A stretch of 64,000 bases of DNA from Streptococcus mitis (GTDB taxonomy: Bacteria > Bacillota > Bacilli > Lactobacillales > Streptococcaceae): assembly GCF_000722765.2 (NCBI RefSeq), contig NZ_CP028415.1:316501-380500 (forward strand), read 5' to 3'. Within the stretch, counting starts at the first letter, position 1. Every line of letters begins with the position of its first letter. Shown here piece by piece: positions 54,460 through 64,000 of this stretch. A program made the position numbers and the translations under genes. The notes under the pieces were generated by a model. It ran no database searches and was not told the DNA's origin. It saw nothing but the letters and a program-made list of their open reading frames with translations.

Positions 54460-54693
54460 ATGGACAATATCATCGATGTGTCAATTCCTGTTGCAGAAGT
54501 GGTGGACAAGCATCCAGAAGTCTTGGAAATTCTAGTGGAGCTTGGTTTTAAACCCCTTGCCAATCCCTTGATGCGCAATACCGTTGGTCGTAAAGTATCA
54601 CTTAAACAGGGTTCTAAGCTCGAAGGAACTCCTATGGACAAGATTGTTCGCACGCTGGAAGCAAACGGCTACGAAGTGATTGGATTAGACTAA
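54460..54693 (+). CDS. DUF1858 domain protein
   Basis: A 77-residue stand-alone DUF1858 domain (IPVAEVVDKHPEVLEILVEL, GFKPLANPLMR). In other bacteria this small domain occurs beside or fused to hybrid-cluster or di-iron hemerythrin-like proteins. Start ATG at 54460, 5 bases after GGAGGT. The frame opens at 54406 without an SD. It is directly coupled (one-base overlap) to the hemerythrin-PAS gene. Confidence 0.85.
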   Translation: MDNIIDVSIPVAEVVDKHPEVLEILVELGFKPLANPLMRNTVGRKVSLKQGSKLEGTPMDKIVRTLEANGYEVIGLD

Positions 54694-56027
54694 TGGCAGA
54701 TGAACGAATTCATGTCCTACGGGATATTTTGTTAGAATTGCACAATGGCGCCTCTCCTGAGTCGGTTCAAGAGCGCTTTGATGCGACCTTTACAGGTGTT
54801 TCAGCCATCGAGATTTCCCTTATGGAGCACGAGCTGATGAACTCAGACTCAGGTGTCACCTTTGAAGATGTTATGGAACTCTGCGATGTCCATGCTAATC
54901 TTTTTAAAAATGCGGTAAAGGGCGTCGAAGTAGAGGATACCGAACACCCTGGCCACCCAGTTCGCGTTTTCAAGGATGAAAATCTGGCCCTCCGTGCTGC
55001 CTTGATTCGCATTCGGAGATTGTTAGATACTTATGAGTCTATGGAAGATGAAGAAATGCTTGCGGAGATGCGCAAGGGTTTGGTCCGTCAGATGGGACTT
55101 GTGGGGCAATTTGACATCCATTACCAACGTAAAGAAGAACTCTTCTTTCCTATCATGGAGCGCTATGGACACGATTCGCCTCCAAAAGTGATGTGGGGAG
55201 TGGATGATCAGATCAGGGAACTATTTCAAACAGCTCTAATGACAGCCAAGTCACTACCAGAAGTGCCGATTAGCACTGTAAAAGAAGCTTTTGAAGTCTT
55301 TGCGACAGAGTTTGAAAGTATGATTTTCAAGGAAGAGTCCATCCTCCTCATGATTCTCCTTGAGTCCTTTACTCAGGATGACTGGCTTCAGATTGCGGAG
55401 GAGAGTGATTCCTATGGTTATGCTATCATCCGTCCGTCTGAGAAATGGGTGCCAGAACGTCAGAGTTTCGTTGAGGAAAAGAATGCAGAGGAGCCCGTAC
55501 AACTAGATACGGCAGAAGGTCAAGTTCAGCAAGTTATCGATACGCCAGAAGGACAGTTTACTATTACCTTTACCCCTAAGGAAAAGGAAACAGTGCTGGA
55601 CCGTCATAGTCAGCAGGCTTTTGGGAATGGCTATCTATCGGTCGAGCAGGCGAATCTCATCCTCAATCACCTCCCTATGGAGATTACTTTTGTCAATAAA
55701 GACGATATTTTCCAGTATTACAACGACAATACGCCAGCTGATGAGATGATTTTCAAACGGACGCCGTCCCAAGTTGGGCGCAATGTCGAACTCTGCCATC
55801 CGCCTAAGTACTTGGACAAGGTCAAGACTATCATGAAGGGACTTCGTGAGGGGACCAAGGACAAGTATGAGATGTGGTTCAAGTCTGAGTCGCGAGGTAA
55901 GTTTATCCACATCACCTACGCAGCAGTGCACGATGAAGAGGGAGAATTCCAAGGTGTGTTGGAGTATGTTCAGGATATTCAGCCCTACCGTGAGATTGAT
56001 ACGGACTATTTCCGTGGATTAGAATAA
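54693..56027 (+). CDS. DUF438/hemerythrin/PAS domain protein
   Basis: 444 residues. An N-terminal DUF438 domain (~1-75, LHNGASPESVQERF...ISLMEHELM) is followed by a hemerythrin-like four-helix region with His/Glu ligands (EHPGHPVRVFKDENLALRA, DIHYQRKEELFFPIMERYGH, FKEESILLMI) and a C-terminal PAS-type domain (~310-440, MEITFVNKDDIFQYYND). A di-iron sensor or repair protein for NO/oxidative stress is the likely class. It forms an operon with the DUF1858 gene and DUF1912 gene. Confidence 0.85.
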   Translation: MADERIHVLRDILLELHNGASPESVQERFDATFTGVSAIEISLMEHELMNSDSGVTFEDVMELCDVHANLFKNAVKGVEVEDTEHPGHPVRVFKDENLALRAALIRIRRLLDTYESMEDEEMLAEMRKGLVRQMGLVGQFDIHYQRKEELFFPIMERYGHDSPPKVMWGVDDQIRELFQTALMTAKSLPEVPISTVKEAFEVFATEFESMIFKEESILLMILLESFTQDDWLQIAEESDSYGYAIIRPSEKWVPERQSFVEEKNAEEPVQLDTAEGQVQQVIDTPEGQFTITFTPKEKETVLDRHSQQAFGNGYLSVEQANLILNHLPMEITFVNKDDIFQYYNDNTPADEMIFKRTPSQVGRNVELCHPPKYLDKVKTIMKGLREGTKDKYEMWFKSESRGKFIHITYAAVHDEEGEFQGVLEYVQDIQPYREIDTDYFRGLE

Positions 56028-56036
56028 GGAGAAAAA

Positions 56037-56291
56037 ATGAGTTACGAACAAGAATTTATGAAGGAATTTGAAGCCTGGGTCAATACCCAGATTATGATCA
56101 ATGACATGGCGCACAAGGAAAGTCAAAAAGTTTACGAAGAAGACCAAGACGAGCGTGCCAAAGATGCTATGATTCGCTACGAAAGCCGTTTGGATGCCTA
56201 TCAGTTCTTACTTGGTAAGTTTGAAAACTTCAAGGCAGGCAAGGGATTTCATGATTTGCCAGATGGCTTGTTTGGTGAGCGAAATTATTAA
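56037..56291 (+). CDS. DUF1912 family protein
   Basis: 84 residues, soluble and helical, rich in Glu/Asp/Lys (FEAWVNTQIMINDMAHKESQ). I recognise the streptococcal DUF1912 family, of unknown function. SD AAGGAG, 9 bases after the previous stop, so it is the third gene of that operon. Confidence 0.75.
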   Translation: MSYEQEFMKEFEAWVNTQIMINDMAHKESQKVYEEDQDERAKDAMIRYESRLDAYQFLLGKFENFKAGKGFHDLPDGLFGERNY

Positions 56292-56345
56292 ACGAGATAG
56301 ATTCTTGATTTTTTACTAAAATCTTGATAGAATATTTATATTAAA

Positions 56346-56367
56346 TCCTTGTCAGAGCAGGGGTTTT
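56346..56367 (+). terminator. Short terminator upstream of the HhH gene
   Basis: CCTTG pairs with CAGGG around a TCAGAG loop, then GTTTTTT. Confidence 0.6.
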
Positions 56368-56386
56368 TTATTGAAAGGATTTTATC

Positions 56387-56782
56387 ATGTCAAAGAAACT
56401 CAATCGTAAAAAACAATTACGAAATAGCCTCCGTCGTGCAGGTGCTTTTTCATGTACTGTGACTAAGGTTGTAGAAGAGACAAAAAAAGTCGTAAAACGT
56501 GCAGAACAGTCAGCAAGCCAAGCTGGTAAGGCTGTTTCTAAAAAAGTTGAACAAGCAGTAGAAGCTACCAAAGAGCAAGCTCAAAAAGTAGCCAATTCTG
56601 TAGAAGATTTTGCAGCAAACTTGGGTGGACTTCCACTTGACCGTGCCAAAACTTTCTATGATGAAGGAATCAAGTCTGCTTCAGATTTCAAAAACTGGAC
56701 TGAAAAAGAACTCCTTGCCTTGAAAGGAATCGGCCCAGCTACCATCAAGAAATTGAAGGAAAATGGCATCAAGTTCAAGTAA
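56387..56782 (+). CDS. Basic coiled-coil protein with C-terminal helix-hairpin-helix
   Basis: 131 residues. A basic start (KKLNRKKQLRNSLRR) is followed by an Ala/Lys/Glu-rich amphipathic helix of about 60 residues (VKRAEQSASQAGKAVSKKVE) and a helix-hairpin-helix end with ELLALKGIGPATIKKLKENG. This suggests DNA or RNA binding. Function unknown. Its start has SD AAAGGA and follows the short terminator directly. Confidence 0.7.
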   Translation: MSKKLNRKKQLRNSLRRAGAFSCTVTKVVEETKKVVKRAEQSASQAGKAVSKKVEQAVEATKEQAQKVANSVEDFAANLGGLPLDRAKTFYDEGIKSASDFKNWTEKELLALKGIGPATIKKLKENGIKFK

Positions 56783-56795
56783 TCTTTCTTGTGCC

Positions 56796-57045
56796 TTGCA
56801 TTTCCGAAAAAATCTTGCTACAATAGAGCCATTAGAGGTGTTTTGAATCCCACATTTTACAGAAAGTGGAGGCGCTGAGAAGTCCACAAATGTGTCAAAA
56901 CTGGTTGCTAATGGATGAAAAATTGAAATAAAAGTGTCTTTTTGTTTTAAAGACGAGAGTTGCGGGCGTCTCTGCCCGAAATTGGGTGGTACCGCGGATA
57001 AATACATTCGTCCCTGTCATGTAGATGGCAGGGGCGATTTTTTGT
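56796..57045 (+). promoter_or_regulatory. Valine T-box riboswitch with its promoter
   Basis: Promoter TTGCAT (56796-56801), 17 bases, TACAAT (56819-56824). The leader has the T-box sequence TGGGTGGTACCGCG (56983-56996) in the antiterminator, a preceding CGGGCGTCTCTGCCCG stem III, and a terminator TCGTCCCTGTCAT/ATGGCAGGGGCGA followed by TTTTTT (57008-57044). In Stem I, GAGAAGTCCAC places GTC (56882-56884, valine) in the specifier position, which agrees with valS at the operon end. Confidence 0.9.
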
Positions 57046-57067
57046 GTCTTAGGCAAAGGAGGTTGTT

Positions 57068-57646
57068 ATGAAACAATCATTTAAAACTAATAAACTATAC
57101 TATGGCTTTCCTGTTTTTATTTTAGGATATCAAGATCAGAATTTTGGATATAGCATCACGACCTGTAGTTCCTCTTATAGTCTAGGAGATTGGATTGTGG
57201 TTGGAGTCGTTGCGAGAGAGAATGTCGCAGAGCAAATTAAACATTATCAAAAATTTACTGTGAATATTCCTGATGAAAATCTCATGCTCGAGATGGAGCA
57301 GGCTGGTTTTATCAGTCATCAGGAGAAATTGGAACGTTTGGGAGTGCATTATGAGATTTCTGAACGGACTCAGGCACCGATTTTAGAGGACTGTCCAGTA
57401 GTATTGGATTGTCAGGTAGATCGGATTATAGAGGAAGATGGAATCTGTCATATCTTTGCCAAGATTATCGAACGACTAGCTGATCCAGAACTTTTGGATG
57501 ACAAGGGGCATTTTAAAAATGACCGTTTTGCGCCGACTTACTTTATGGGGGACGGCCATCAGCGCGTTTACCGCTATTTAGATGACCGAGTAGACCCTAT
57601 GGGGAGCTTCATTAAGAAAGCGAGGAAGAAAGATGACAAGAGCTGA
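57068..57646 (+). CDS. Flavin reductase-like FMN-binding protein
   Basis: 192 residues with the split-barrel flavin reductase pattern (YYGFPVFILGYQD, SLGDWIVVGV, FTVNIPDENL). It probably binds FMN. The partner reaction is unknown. It is the first gene after the valine T-box, SD AAAGGAGG, and overlaps the GNAT gene by 14 bases. Confidence 0.75.
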   Translation: MKQSFKTNKLYYGFPVFILGYQDQNFGYSITTCSSSYSLGDWIVVGVVARENVAEQIKHYQKFTVNIPDENLMLEMEQAGFISHQEKLERLGVHYEISERTQAPILEDCPVVLDCQVDRIIEEDGICHIFAKIIERLADPELLDDKGHFKNDRFAPTYFMGDGHQRVYRYLDDRVDPMGSFIKKARKKDDKS

Positions 57647-58193
57647 GTTACCAGATAAAATTGAAACAGAACGTCTCGTTTTACGAGTCCGCACAGTTGC
57701 GGATGCTGAGGCTATCTTTGATTATGCTAGTCGTCCAGAAGTTTCTTACCCAGCAGGCTTTCCGCCCGTCAAGACCTTGGAAGATGAGATTTATTATCTA
57801 GCGCATATCCTACCCGAGCGCAATCAAAAGGATAATCTCCCAGCGGGTTACGGGATTGTCGTTAAAGGAACCGATAAGGTCATTGGTTCTGTCGACTTCA
57901 ATCATCGCCACGAGGACGATGTGCTGGAGATTGGCTATACCTTGCACCCAGACTATTGGGGCAGAGGCTATGTACCAGAAGCAGCGTTTGCCTTGATTGA
58001 TCTAGCTTTTAGAGAACTGGGGCTTCATAAGATTGAATTGACTTGCTTTGGTTACAATCTCCAAAGTCAACGAGTCGCAGAAAAACTTGGATTTACCCTC
58101 GAAGCTCGTATCCGAGACCGTAAAGATGTTCAAGGGAACCGCTGTGATGATTTGAGATATGGCTTGCTGAGGAGTGAGTGGGAGGTAATTTGA
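57633..58193 (+). CDS. GNAT family N-acetyltransferase (RimJ/RimL type)
   Basis: 186 residues. Starts ETERLVLRVRTVADAEAIF and has the acetyl-CoA site HPDYWGRGYVPEAAFALIDL (quoted to the limit) and a KLGFTLEARIRDRKD end. Acetylates a protein N-terminus or an amine. The substrate is unknown. Second gene of the T-box operon. Confidence 0.85.
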   Translation: MTRAELPDKIETERLVLRVRTVADAEAIFDYASRPEVSYPAGFPPVKTLEDEIYYLAHILPERNQKDNLPAGYGIVVKGTDKVIGSVDFNHRHEDDVLEIGYTLHPDYWGRGYVPEAAFALIDLAFRELGLHKIELTCFGYNLQSQRVAEKLGFTLEARIRDRKDVQGNRCDDLRYGLLRSEWEVI

Positions 58194-58771
58194 TGCATGT
58201 TTTCATCATTGGTGCTCCGGCTTCTGGGAAAATGACGATTGGTCAAGAGTTATCTCGACTGACAGATGCTACCCTCTTTTATAACCATCAAGCCATCGAT
58301 TTTGCACTAGAAATCTATCAGGACTTTACAGAGGAAATGTGGGAATTTGTTCGTGGAATGACCTTTTCTTTCCTTGGAGCAAGTGCTAGGAATCAGCGAT
58401 CTGTGATTTTAACAGACGTAATTGATTTTTCAAATCAGTACCAGTTGCTGTATTTGAAGCAAATTCAGGATTTGTTGGATGACTATCATCAAGAGATTCT
58501 TTTTGTGGAGTTGGAAACAAGTCTTGAGGATCGATTACATCGAAATCGAACGGAGAATCGATTAAAGCACAAACCCTTAAAACGACATATTGAGGTATCT
58601 GAAAGAGAAATTTTAGAGACCGCTGAAACACTTCAATTAAATTCCCAACATCAACCGAATGAGTTGCACCACTACCTTAAAATAAATAATACGAGTTTGA
58701 CTGCAAAAGAAGCTGCTAAGCAAATTCAAAATAAAATGAACACAATAGAGAAAGGACAAACATATGTCTAA
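58193..58771 (+). CDS. P-loop kinase-like protein
   Basis: 192 residues with an N-terminal P loop GAPASGKMT (residues about 7-15) and an ATPase/kinase-like layout ([25 protein letters not shown]). Nucleoside-kinase or shikimate-kinase-like fold. The substrate is unknown. ATG at 58193 inside the previous TGA with SD GGGAGG. An earlier GTG (58178) overlaps that SD. It overlaps valS by 8 bases. Confidence 0.75.
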   Translation: MHVFIIGAPASGKMTIGQELSRLTDATLFYNHQAIDFALEIYQDFTEEMWEFVRGMTFSFLGASARNQRSVILTDVIDFSNQYQLLYLKQIQDLLDDYHQEILFVELETSLEDRLHRNRTENRLKHKPLKRHIEVSEREILETAETLQLNSQHQPNELHHYLKINNTSLTAKEAAKQIQNKMNTIEKGQTYV

Positions 58772-61415
58772 AGAACTTTCACCTAAATACAATCCATCCG
58801 AGGTTGAGGCTGGTCGTTACCAAAAATGGCTTGATGCGGATGTTTTCAAGCCTTCAGGCGATCAAAAGGCTAAGCCTTATTCAATCGTCATTCCACCACC
58901 AAACGTAACTGGTAAACTCCACCTTGGTCACGCTTGGGACACGACTTTACAGGATATCATCATCCGTCAAAAACGCATGCAAGGTTTTGATACGCTTTGG
59001 CTTCCGGGTATGGACCATGCTGGGATTGCAACTCAAGCTAAGGTTGAGGAGCGCTTGCGTGCTGAGGGTATTTCCCGCTATGACCTGGGTCGTGAGTCTT
59101 TCTTGACGAAAGTCTGGGAATGGAAAGACGAATATGCCACTACTATCAAGGAACAATGGGGCAAGATGGGGCTCTCTGTAGACTACTCTCGTGAGCGTTT
59201 CACTCTCGACGAAGGTTTGTCAAAAGCTGTTCGTAAGGTCTTTGTGGACCTTTACAAGAAAGGTTGGATCTACCGTGGTGAATTCATCATCAACTGGGAC
59301 CCAGCAGCTCGCACAGCACTTTCTGATATCGAGGTTATCCACAAGGACGTCGAAGGTGCCTTCTACCACATGAATTATATGCTGGAAGACGGCTCACGCG
59401 CTCTTGAAGTTGCGACAACTCGTCCTGAGACCATGTTTGGGGACGTTGCGGTTGCGGTCAATCCAGAAGACCCACGCTACAAGGACTTGATTGGTAAAAA
59501 TGTCATCCTTCCAATTGCTAATAAATTAATCCCAATCGTTGGAGACGAACACGCAGATCCTGAATTTGGTACTGGTGTCGTGAAAATCACGCCTGCCCAT
59601 GATCCAAACGACTTCTTGGTGGGTCAACGTCACAACTTGCCACAAGTCAACGTGATGAACGACGACGGAACTATGAATGACTTGGCCCTTGAATTTGCAG
59701 GCATGGACCGTTTTGAAGCTCGTAAGGCAGTCGTTGCTAAGCTGGAAGAAATCGGTGCCCTCGTTAAAATCGAAAAACGTGTCCACAGCGTTGGTCACTC
59801 AGAGCGTACAGGTGTTGTGGTTGAACCACGCTTGTCTACTCAATGGTTCGTTAAGATGGACCAATTGGCGAAAAATGCTATTGCCAACCAAGACACAGAG
59901 GACAAGGTCGAATTCTACCCGCCACGTTTCAACGATACCTTCCTCCAATGGATGGAAAATGTCCACGACTGGGTGATCTCTCGTCAGCTCTGGTGGGGTC
60001 ACCAAATCCCTGCTTGGTACAATGCTGAGGGTGAAATGTACGTTGGTGAAGAAGCTCCAGAAGGTGACGGATGGACTCAGGACGAAGACGTCTTGGATAC
60101 TTGGTTTAGTTCTGCCCTCTGGCCATTCTCAACCATGGGCTGGCCTGATGTCGACTCAGAAGACTTTAAACGTTATTATCCAACATCAACTTTGGTGACT
60201 GGTTATGATATTATTCCGTTCTGGGTGTCTCGGATGATTTTCCAAGGTTTGGAATTTACTGGCAAGTCGCCATTCAAAAATGCCTTGATTCATGGTCTCA
60301 TTCGTGATGAGCAAGGACGCAAGATGTCGAAATCTCTCGGTAACGGGATTGATCCAATGGATGTTATTGATAAGTACGGAACAGATAGCCTTCGTTGGTT
60401 CCTTTCAAATGGTTCTGCACCAGGACAAGACGTGCGCTTCTCTTACGAGAAAATGGATGCTTCATGGAACTTCATTAACAAGATCTGGAACATCTCTCGC
60501 TACATCCTCATGAACAATGAAGGCTTGACCCTTGAGCAAGCAACTGCCAATGTGGAAAAAGTTGCAAACAAGGAAGCTGGAAACGTTACAGACCGCTGGA
60601 TTCTCCACAATCTCAATGAAACGATTGGAAAAGCAACTGCCAACTTTGATAAATTTGAGTTTGGTGTAGCTGGCCACATCCTCTACAACTTCATCTGGGA
60701 TGAATTTGCGGACTGGTATGTTGAGTTGACCAAGGAAGTCCTTTATAGCGATAACGAAGAAGAGAAAGTCATCACACGTTCTGTTCTCCTTTATACCTTG
60801 GACAAGATTCTTCGTCTCCTCCACCCAATCATGCCATTCGTGACAGAGGAAATCTTTGGGCAAATCTCAGAAGGTTCTATCGTCACGGCGGAATACCCAA
60901 CTGTCAACCCAGCCTTTGAAGACCTTGCTGCCCATACTGGTGTGGAAAGCCTCAAAGACTTGATTCGTGCAGTACGTAATGCGCGTGCGGAAGTAAACGT
61001 AGCACCAAGCAAGCCTATCACAATCCTTGTTAAGACAAGCGATAGCGACCTGGAAGCCTTCTTTAACAGCAATGTCAACTACATCAAACGCTTTACAAAT
61101 CCAGAACACTTGGAAATCGCATCAACCATCCCTGCCCCTGAACTTGCTATGTCAAGCGTCATCACAGGAGCAGAAATCTACTTGCCACTGGCAGACCTCC
61201 TCAATGTCGAAGAAGAACTGGCTCGTCTCGACAAAGAATTGGCTAAATGGCAAAAAGAACTGGACATGGTCGGCAAGAAGCTCTCTAACGAACGCTTCGT
61301 AGCCAATGCCAAACCAGAAGTCGTACAAAAAGAACGCGACAAACAAGCCGACTATCAAGCGAAATACGATGCGACTGTAGCACGTATTGATGAGATGAAG
61401 AAGTTGGTGAAATAA
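58764..61415 (+). CDS. valS: Valyl-tRNA synthetase
   Basis: An 883-residue class I synthetase. The HIGH motif is [16 protein letters not shown] and the KMSKS motif is [14 protein letters not shown]1 editing domain (~190-350), the anticodon-binding domain and the C-terminal coiled coil (~810-880, [20 protein letters not shown], quoted to the limit) are present. It is the fourth gene of the T-box operon, so its level should follow tRNA-Val charging. SD AGAAAGGA. Confidence 0.97.
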   Translation: MSKELSPKYNPSEVEAGRYQKWLDADVFKPSGDQKAKPYSIVIPPPNVTGKLHLGHAWDTTLQDIIIRQKRMQGFDTLWLPGMDHAGIATQAKVEERLRAEGISRYDLGRESFLTKVWEWKDEYATTIKEQWGKMGLSVDYSRERFTLDEGLSKAVRKVFVDLYKKGWIYRGEFIINWDPAARTALSDIEVIHKDVEGAFYHMNYMLEDGSRALEVATTRPETMFGDVAVAVNPEDPRYKDLIGKNVILPIANKLIPIVGDEHADPEFGTGVVKITPAHDPNDFLVGQRHNLPQVNVMNDDGTMNDLALEFAGMDRFEARKAVVAKLEEIGALVKIEKRVHSVGHSERTGVVVEPRLSTQWFVKMDQLAKNAIANQDTEDKVEFYPPRFNDTFLQWMENVHDWVISRQLWWGHQIPAWYNAEGEMYVGEEAPEGDGWTQDEDVLDTWFSSALWPFSTMGWPDVDSEDFKRYYPTSTLVTGYDIIPFWVSRMIFQGLEFTGKSPFKNALIHGLIRDEQGRKMSKSLGNGIDPMDVIDKYGTDSLRWFLSNGSAPGQDVRFSYEKMDASWNFINKIWNISRYILMNNEGLTLEQATANVEKVANKEAGNVTDRWILHNLNETIGKATANFDKFEFGVAGHILYNFIWDEFADWYVELTKEVLYSDNEEEKVITRSVLLYTLDKILRLLHPIMPFVTEEIFGQISEGSIVTAEYPTVNPAFEDLAAHTGVESLKDLIRAVRNARAEVNVAPSKPITILVKTSDSDLEAFFNSNVNYIKRFTNPEHLEIASTIPAPELAMSSVITGAEIYLPLADLLNVEEELARLDKELAKWQKELDMVGKKLSNERFVANAKPEVVQKERDKQADYQAKYDATVARIDEMKKLVK

Positions 61416-61421
61416 ACACAG

Positions 61422-61447
61422 AAACACGGTCATGAGCCGTGTTTTTT
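61422..61447 (+). terminator. valS terminator
   Basis: AAACACGG pairs with CCGTGTTT around TCATGAG, then more T. Directly after it TGGTATAAT (61447-61455) is an extended -10 for the next gene. Confidence 0.88.
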
Positions 61448-61484
61448 GGTATAATGAAATCAATATTCATTGATGGAGAAAGTG

Positions 61485-62240
61485 ATGTCTAAACACCCGC
61501 ATTATGAATTGTTAAATTTGATTGGCTACGGTCTTGCCAAGTTTGACAAGCTTTTTATAAAAGAATTTCAATGTTCTAGTAAGTCGGAGTTTTATCGCTA
61601 TGTGGTTTCTCTGGGAATTGCTGAAACAACTGGAGTTGTAAAAAATAGAATGGACTTATTCGATCCTTATTTTGACAATAATCGAAAAGGGTGGTGGCAG
61701 AAAGCTGAAGTTTACCGTTTTCGTAAAGATTTAATTGACATGATGTTTGGGAATGAAGATGTTCATAGTTATGCTGAAATAGTTAAAATGTTACTTGCCA
61801 GCGAAGGAAAGAAAACAGGTATTACTACCATTGAAAAGCCAATAATCCGAACTAAATTCAAACGTCTACAAGAAACTGGAATGGAAGCAGAAAATTACTT
61901 TATACTCCATTTTGATAAAGAAGAAAAATTTCAAGGTGGACAATTAACCGACGCCCGCCTCTATGGCGATGGATATGATTTCCAAGTAGATGTTCAAGAA
62001 CATTCTTACCTTGCTGAAGTTAAAGGTATTCGAAAACCTAAAGGACGGATTCGTTTGACTGCCAGAGAATTTGAAAAAGCCAAGGAGTTTCAATCGGATT
62101 TTATTTTATCCTTGGTCACAAACCTTGATGATATTCCAAAGTTAGTGCTAGTTGATAATCCTTTAAAACATTTTGAGTTTAAAAAGAATATTATCAAAAA
62201 TGAAATCATTGAATATAGAAGCTTAGAAGATTTGTATTAG
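61485..62240 (+). CDS. DUF3883 putative PD-(D/E)xK nuclease-like protein
   Basis: 251 residues. The C-terminal ~120 residues resemble DUF3883/NERD-like nuclease domains. GDGYDFQVDV gives the acidic residue and SYLAEVKGIRKPKGRI gives the ExK pair with a basic stretch. The N-terminal ~130 residues are helical (YELLNLIGYGLAKFDKLFIK) and unassigned. ATG at 61485 has GGAG 6 bases upstream. In-frame TTG/ATG codons at 61470/61473 lack an SD. It stands alone with its own promoter and no methylase or helicase beside it. More AT-rich than its neighbours. Confidence 0.65.
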   Translation: MSKHPHYELLNLIGYGLAKFDKLFIKEFQCSSKSEFYRYVVSLGIAETTGVVKNRMDLFDPYFDNNRKGWWQKAEVYRFRKDLIDMMFGNEDVHSYAEIVKMLLASEGKKTGITTIEKPIIRTKFKRLQETGMEAENYFILHFDKEEKFQGGQLTDARLYGDGYDFQVDVQEHSYLAEVKGIRKPKGRIRLTAREFEKAKEFQSDFILSLVTNLDDIPKLVLVDNPLKHFEFKKNIIKNEIIEYRSLEDLY

Positions 62241-62254
62241 TTCCCCCTTAACCT

Positions 62255-62283
62255 TTGACTATTCTGCAAAATTATCGTAAAAT
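62255..62283 (+). promoter_or_regulatory. rpoE promoter
   Basis: TTGACT (62255-62260), 17 bases, TAAAAT (62278-62283). Confidence 0.75.
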
Positions 62284-62355
62284 AAAGAGTAAATGATAAA
62301 ATGAGGTCAGAGTCTGTTCGCTCTGGCGATAGTAGTATAAATGAGGAGAAACGCT

Positions 62356-62943
62356 TTGGAATTAGAAGTATTTGCTGGGCAAGAAAAAAGTGAACTATCT
62401 ATGATTGAGGTAGCGCGTGCTATCTTGGAACTTCGTGGTCGCGATCATGAGATGCATTTTAGCGATCTTGTAAACGAAATTCAAAACTACCTTGGAACAT
62501 CAAACAGCGATATCCGCGAAGCTTTGCCTTTGTTCTACACAGAGTTGAACTTTGATGGTAGCTTCATCTCACTTGGAGACAACAAATGGGGTCTTCGTTC
62601 ATGGTATGGTGTGGACGAAATCGACGAAGAAATCATCGCTCTTGAGGAAAATGACGATGATGAAGTAGCACCAAAAGCTAAGAAGAAACGTGTCAATGCC
62701 TTCATGGATGGCGATTCAGATGCTATTGACTACAATGCGGATGATCCAGAAGACGAAGATGCATACGAAGCAGATCCAGCTCTTTCATACGATGATGAAA
62801 ATCCAGATGATGAGAAAAATGAAGTGGAAGCTTACGATGCAGAAATCAACGAAATCGCCCCAGATGACTTGGGAGAAGACGTGGATCTCAACGAAGAAGA
62901 TGATGAGTTTTCAGACGATGATTCTGAAAACATCGAGGAATAA
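62356..62943 (+). CDS. rpoE: RNA polymerase delta subunit
   Basis: A 195-residue delta subunit. A folded HARE-HTH N-terminal domain ([20 protein letters not shown]...) of ~90 residues is followed by a long acidic disordered tail of Asp/Glu. It helps core polymerase recycle and changes promoter sensitivity to initiating NTPs, which is interesting beside an NTP-sensing pyrG leader. The start is TTG at 62356 with SD AGGAGA. The in-frame ATG at 62341 overlaps that SD. Confidence 0.93.
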   Translation: MELEVFAGQEKSELSMIEVARAILELRGRDHEMHFSDLVNEIQNYLGTSNSDIREALPLFYTELNFDGSFISLGDNKWGLRSWYGVDEIDEEIIALEENDDDEVAPKAKKKRVNAFMDGDSDAIDYNADDPEDEDAYEADPALSYDDENPDDEKNEVEAYDAEINEIAPDDLGEDVDLNEEDDEFSDDDSENIEE

Positions 62944-62953
62944 AAATTAGCTA

Positions 62954-63040
62954 TTGACAATTGTCCTATTTTTAGGTATCATATTGTTCGGGCACCTCTT
63001 TTAGAGGTCGGGGCTCCCTAGTTCTTAGGGAGCTATTTTT
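62954..63040 (+). promoter_or_regulatory. pyrG promoter and CTP-sensitive attenuator
   Basis: TTGACA (62954-62959), 17 bases, TATCAT (62977-62982). The expected start is GGGC (62990-62993), as in Bacillus pyrG, where low CTP causes repeated G addition at the 5' end. The leader then has an ACCTC/GAGGT hairpin and a terminator GCTCCCTA (63013-63020) / TAGGGAGC (63026-63033) followed by TATTTTTG. Its CTCCC arm is the expected pairing partner for a poly-G end. Confidence 0.75.
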
Positions 63041-63166
63041 GTTTTTTCAAGAAGTTATCTTCTTGTATTTTAGTTGTGAATCTGGCGCAGTCATCCCAGA
63101 TTATCTTATTAGTAGGGTCTTGTTTCCTATGTCCCCTCGTAGTTAACAAGGCCTTGAGCATTTTAG

Positions 63167-64000
<834 letters not shown>

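Overview
The window is chromosomal DNA of a mitis-group Streptococcus (S. mitis, S. oralis or S. pneumoniae-like). The evidence is a low-GC genome with TG-extended -10 promoters, BOX repeats, the ami oligopeptide permease, a YSIRK/LPXTG endo-beta-N-acetylglucosaminidase D, a blp-type quorum-sensing/bacteriocin-immunity region, and protein sequences that read almost as pneumococcal ones. No rRNA, tRNA, CRISPR array, transposase gene or prophage was recognised.

Layout. 1-3320 is the end of the ami permease operon (amiC partial, amiD, amiE, amiF). 3375-6472 is an ABC importer of the TrpXYZ type behind a long leader. 6505-11056 is the trehalose locus (treR divergent from treP-treC). 11198-17360 is a compact housekeeping run: UPF0154, murI, rdgB, phosphodiesterase, CBS protein, xerD-like, scpA, scpB, rluB, yidD. 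17360-20510 holds two BOX elements flanking galE, pepA and a small immunity-like gene. 20529-31505 holds a Na/Pi symporter, the giant surface glycosidase endoD, pgk, a FUSC-type membrane protein and glnR-glnA. 31568-37268 is the HrcA/CIRCE heat-shock operon (hrcA, grpE, dnaK, an extra membrane gene, dnaJ). 37346-40618 holds small membrane proteins, hit and the ecsAB transporter. 40681-46481 is a stripped-down blp locus. 46643-53796 is ccrZ-trmB followed by the rimP-nusA-ylxR-ylxQ-infB operon and rbfA. 54012-61415 holds small membrane genes, a DUF1858/hemerythrin-PAS operon, DUF1912, a helix-hairpin-helix protein and a valine T-box operon ending in valS. 61485-64000 is a DUF3883 putative nuclease, rpoE (delta) and the start of pyrG behind a CTP-type attenuator.

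Regulation is unusually legible. Visible are a leader-peptide attenuator with four mutually exclusive arms and two CodY-like boxes before the trpXYZ-like genes, a cre on the treP promoter, a perfect GlnR box, two CIRCE operators, a GTC-specifier T-box, a pyrG GGGC-start attenuator, and three BlpR-type direct-repeat promoters with identical geometry.

The most interesting parts are: (1) the aromatic-rich leader peptide (NFYFSYFR) and its attenuator; (2) the blp locus, which keeps blpT, blpR, blpH, immunity-like genes and three BlpR promoters but shows no pheromone gene, no transporter and no intact bacteriocin, with a perfect 67-bp terminator-plus-operator module duplicated around a decayed cassette; and (3) structured repeat DNA and an AT-rich membrane gene inside the dnaK operon. 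Gene order is mosaic compared with what I remember of the pneumococcal chromosome, with a BOX element at one apparent junction.
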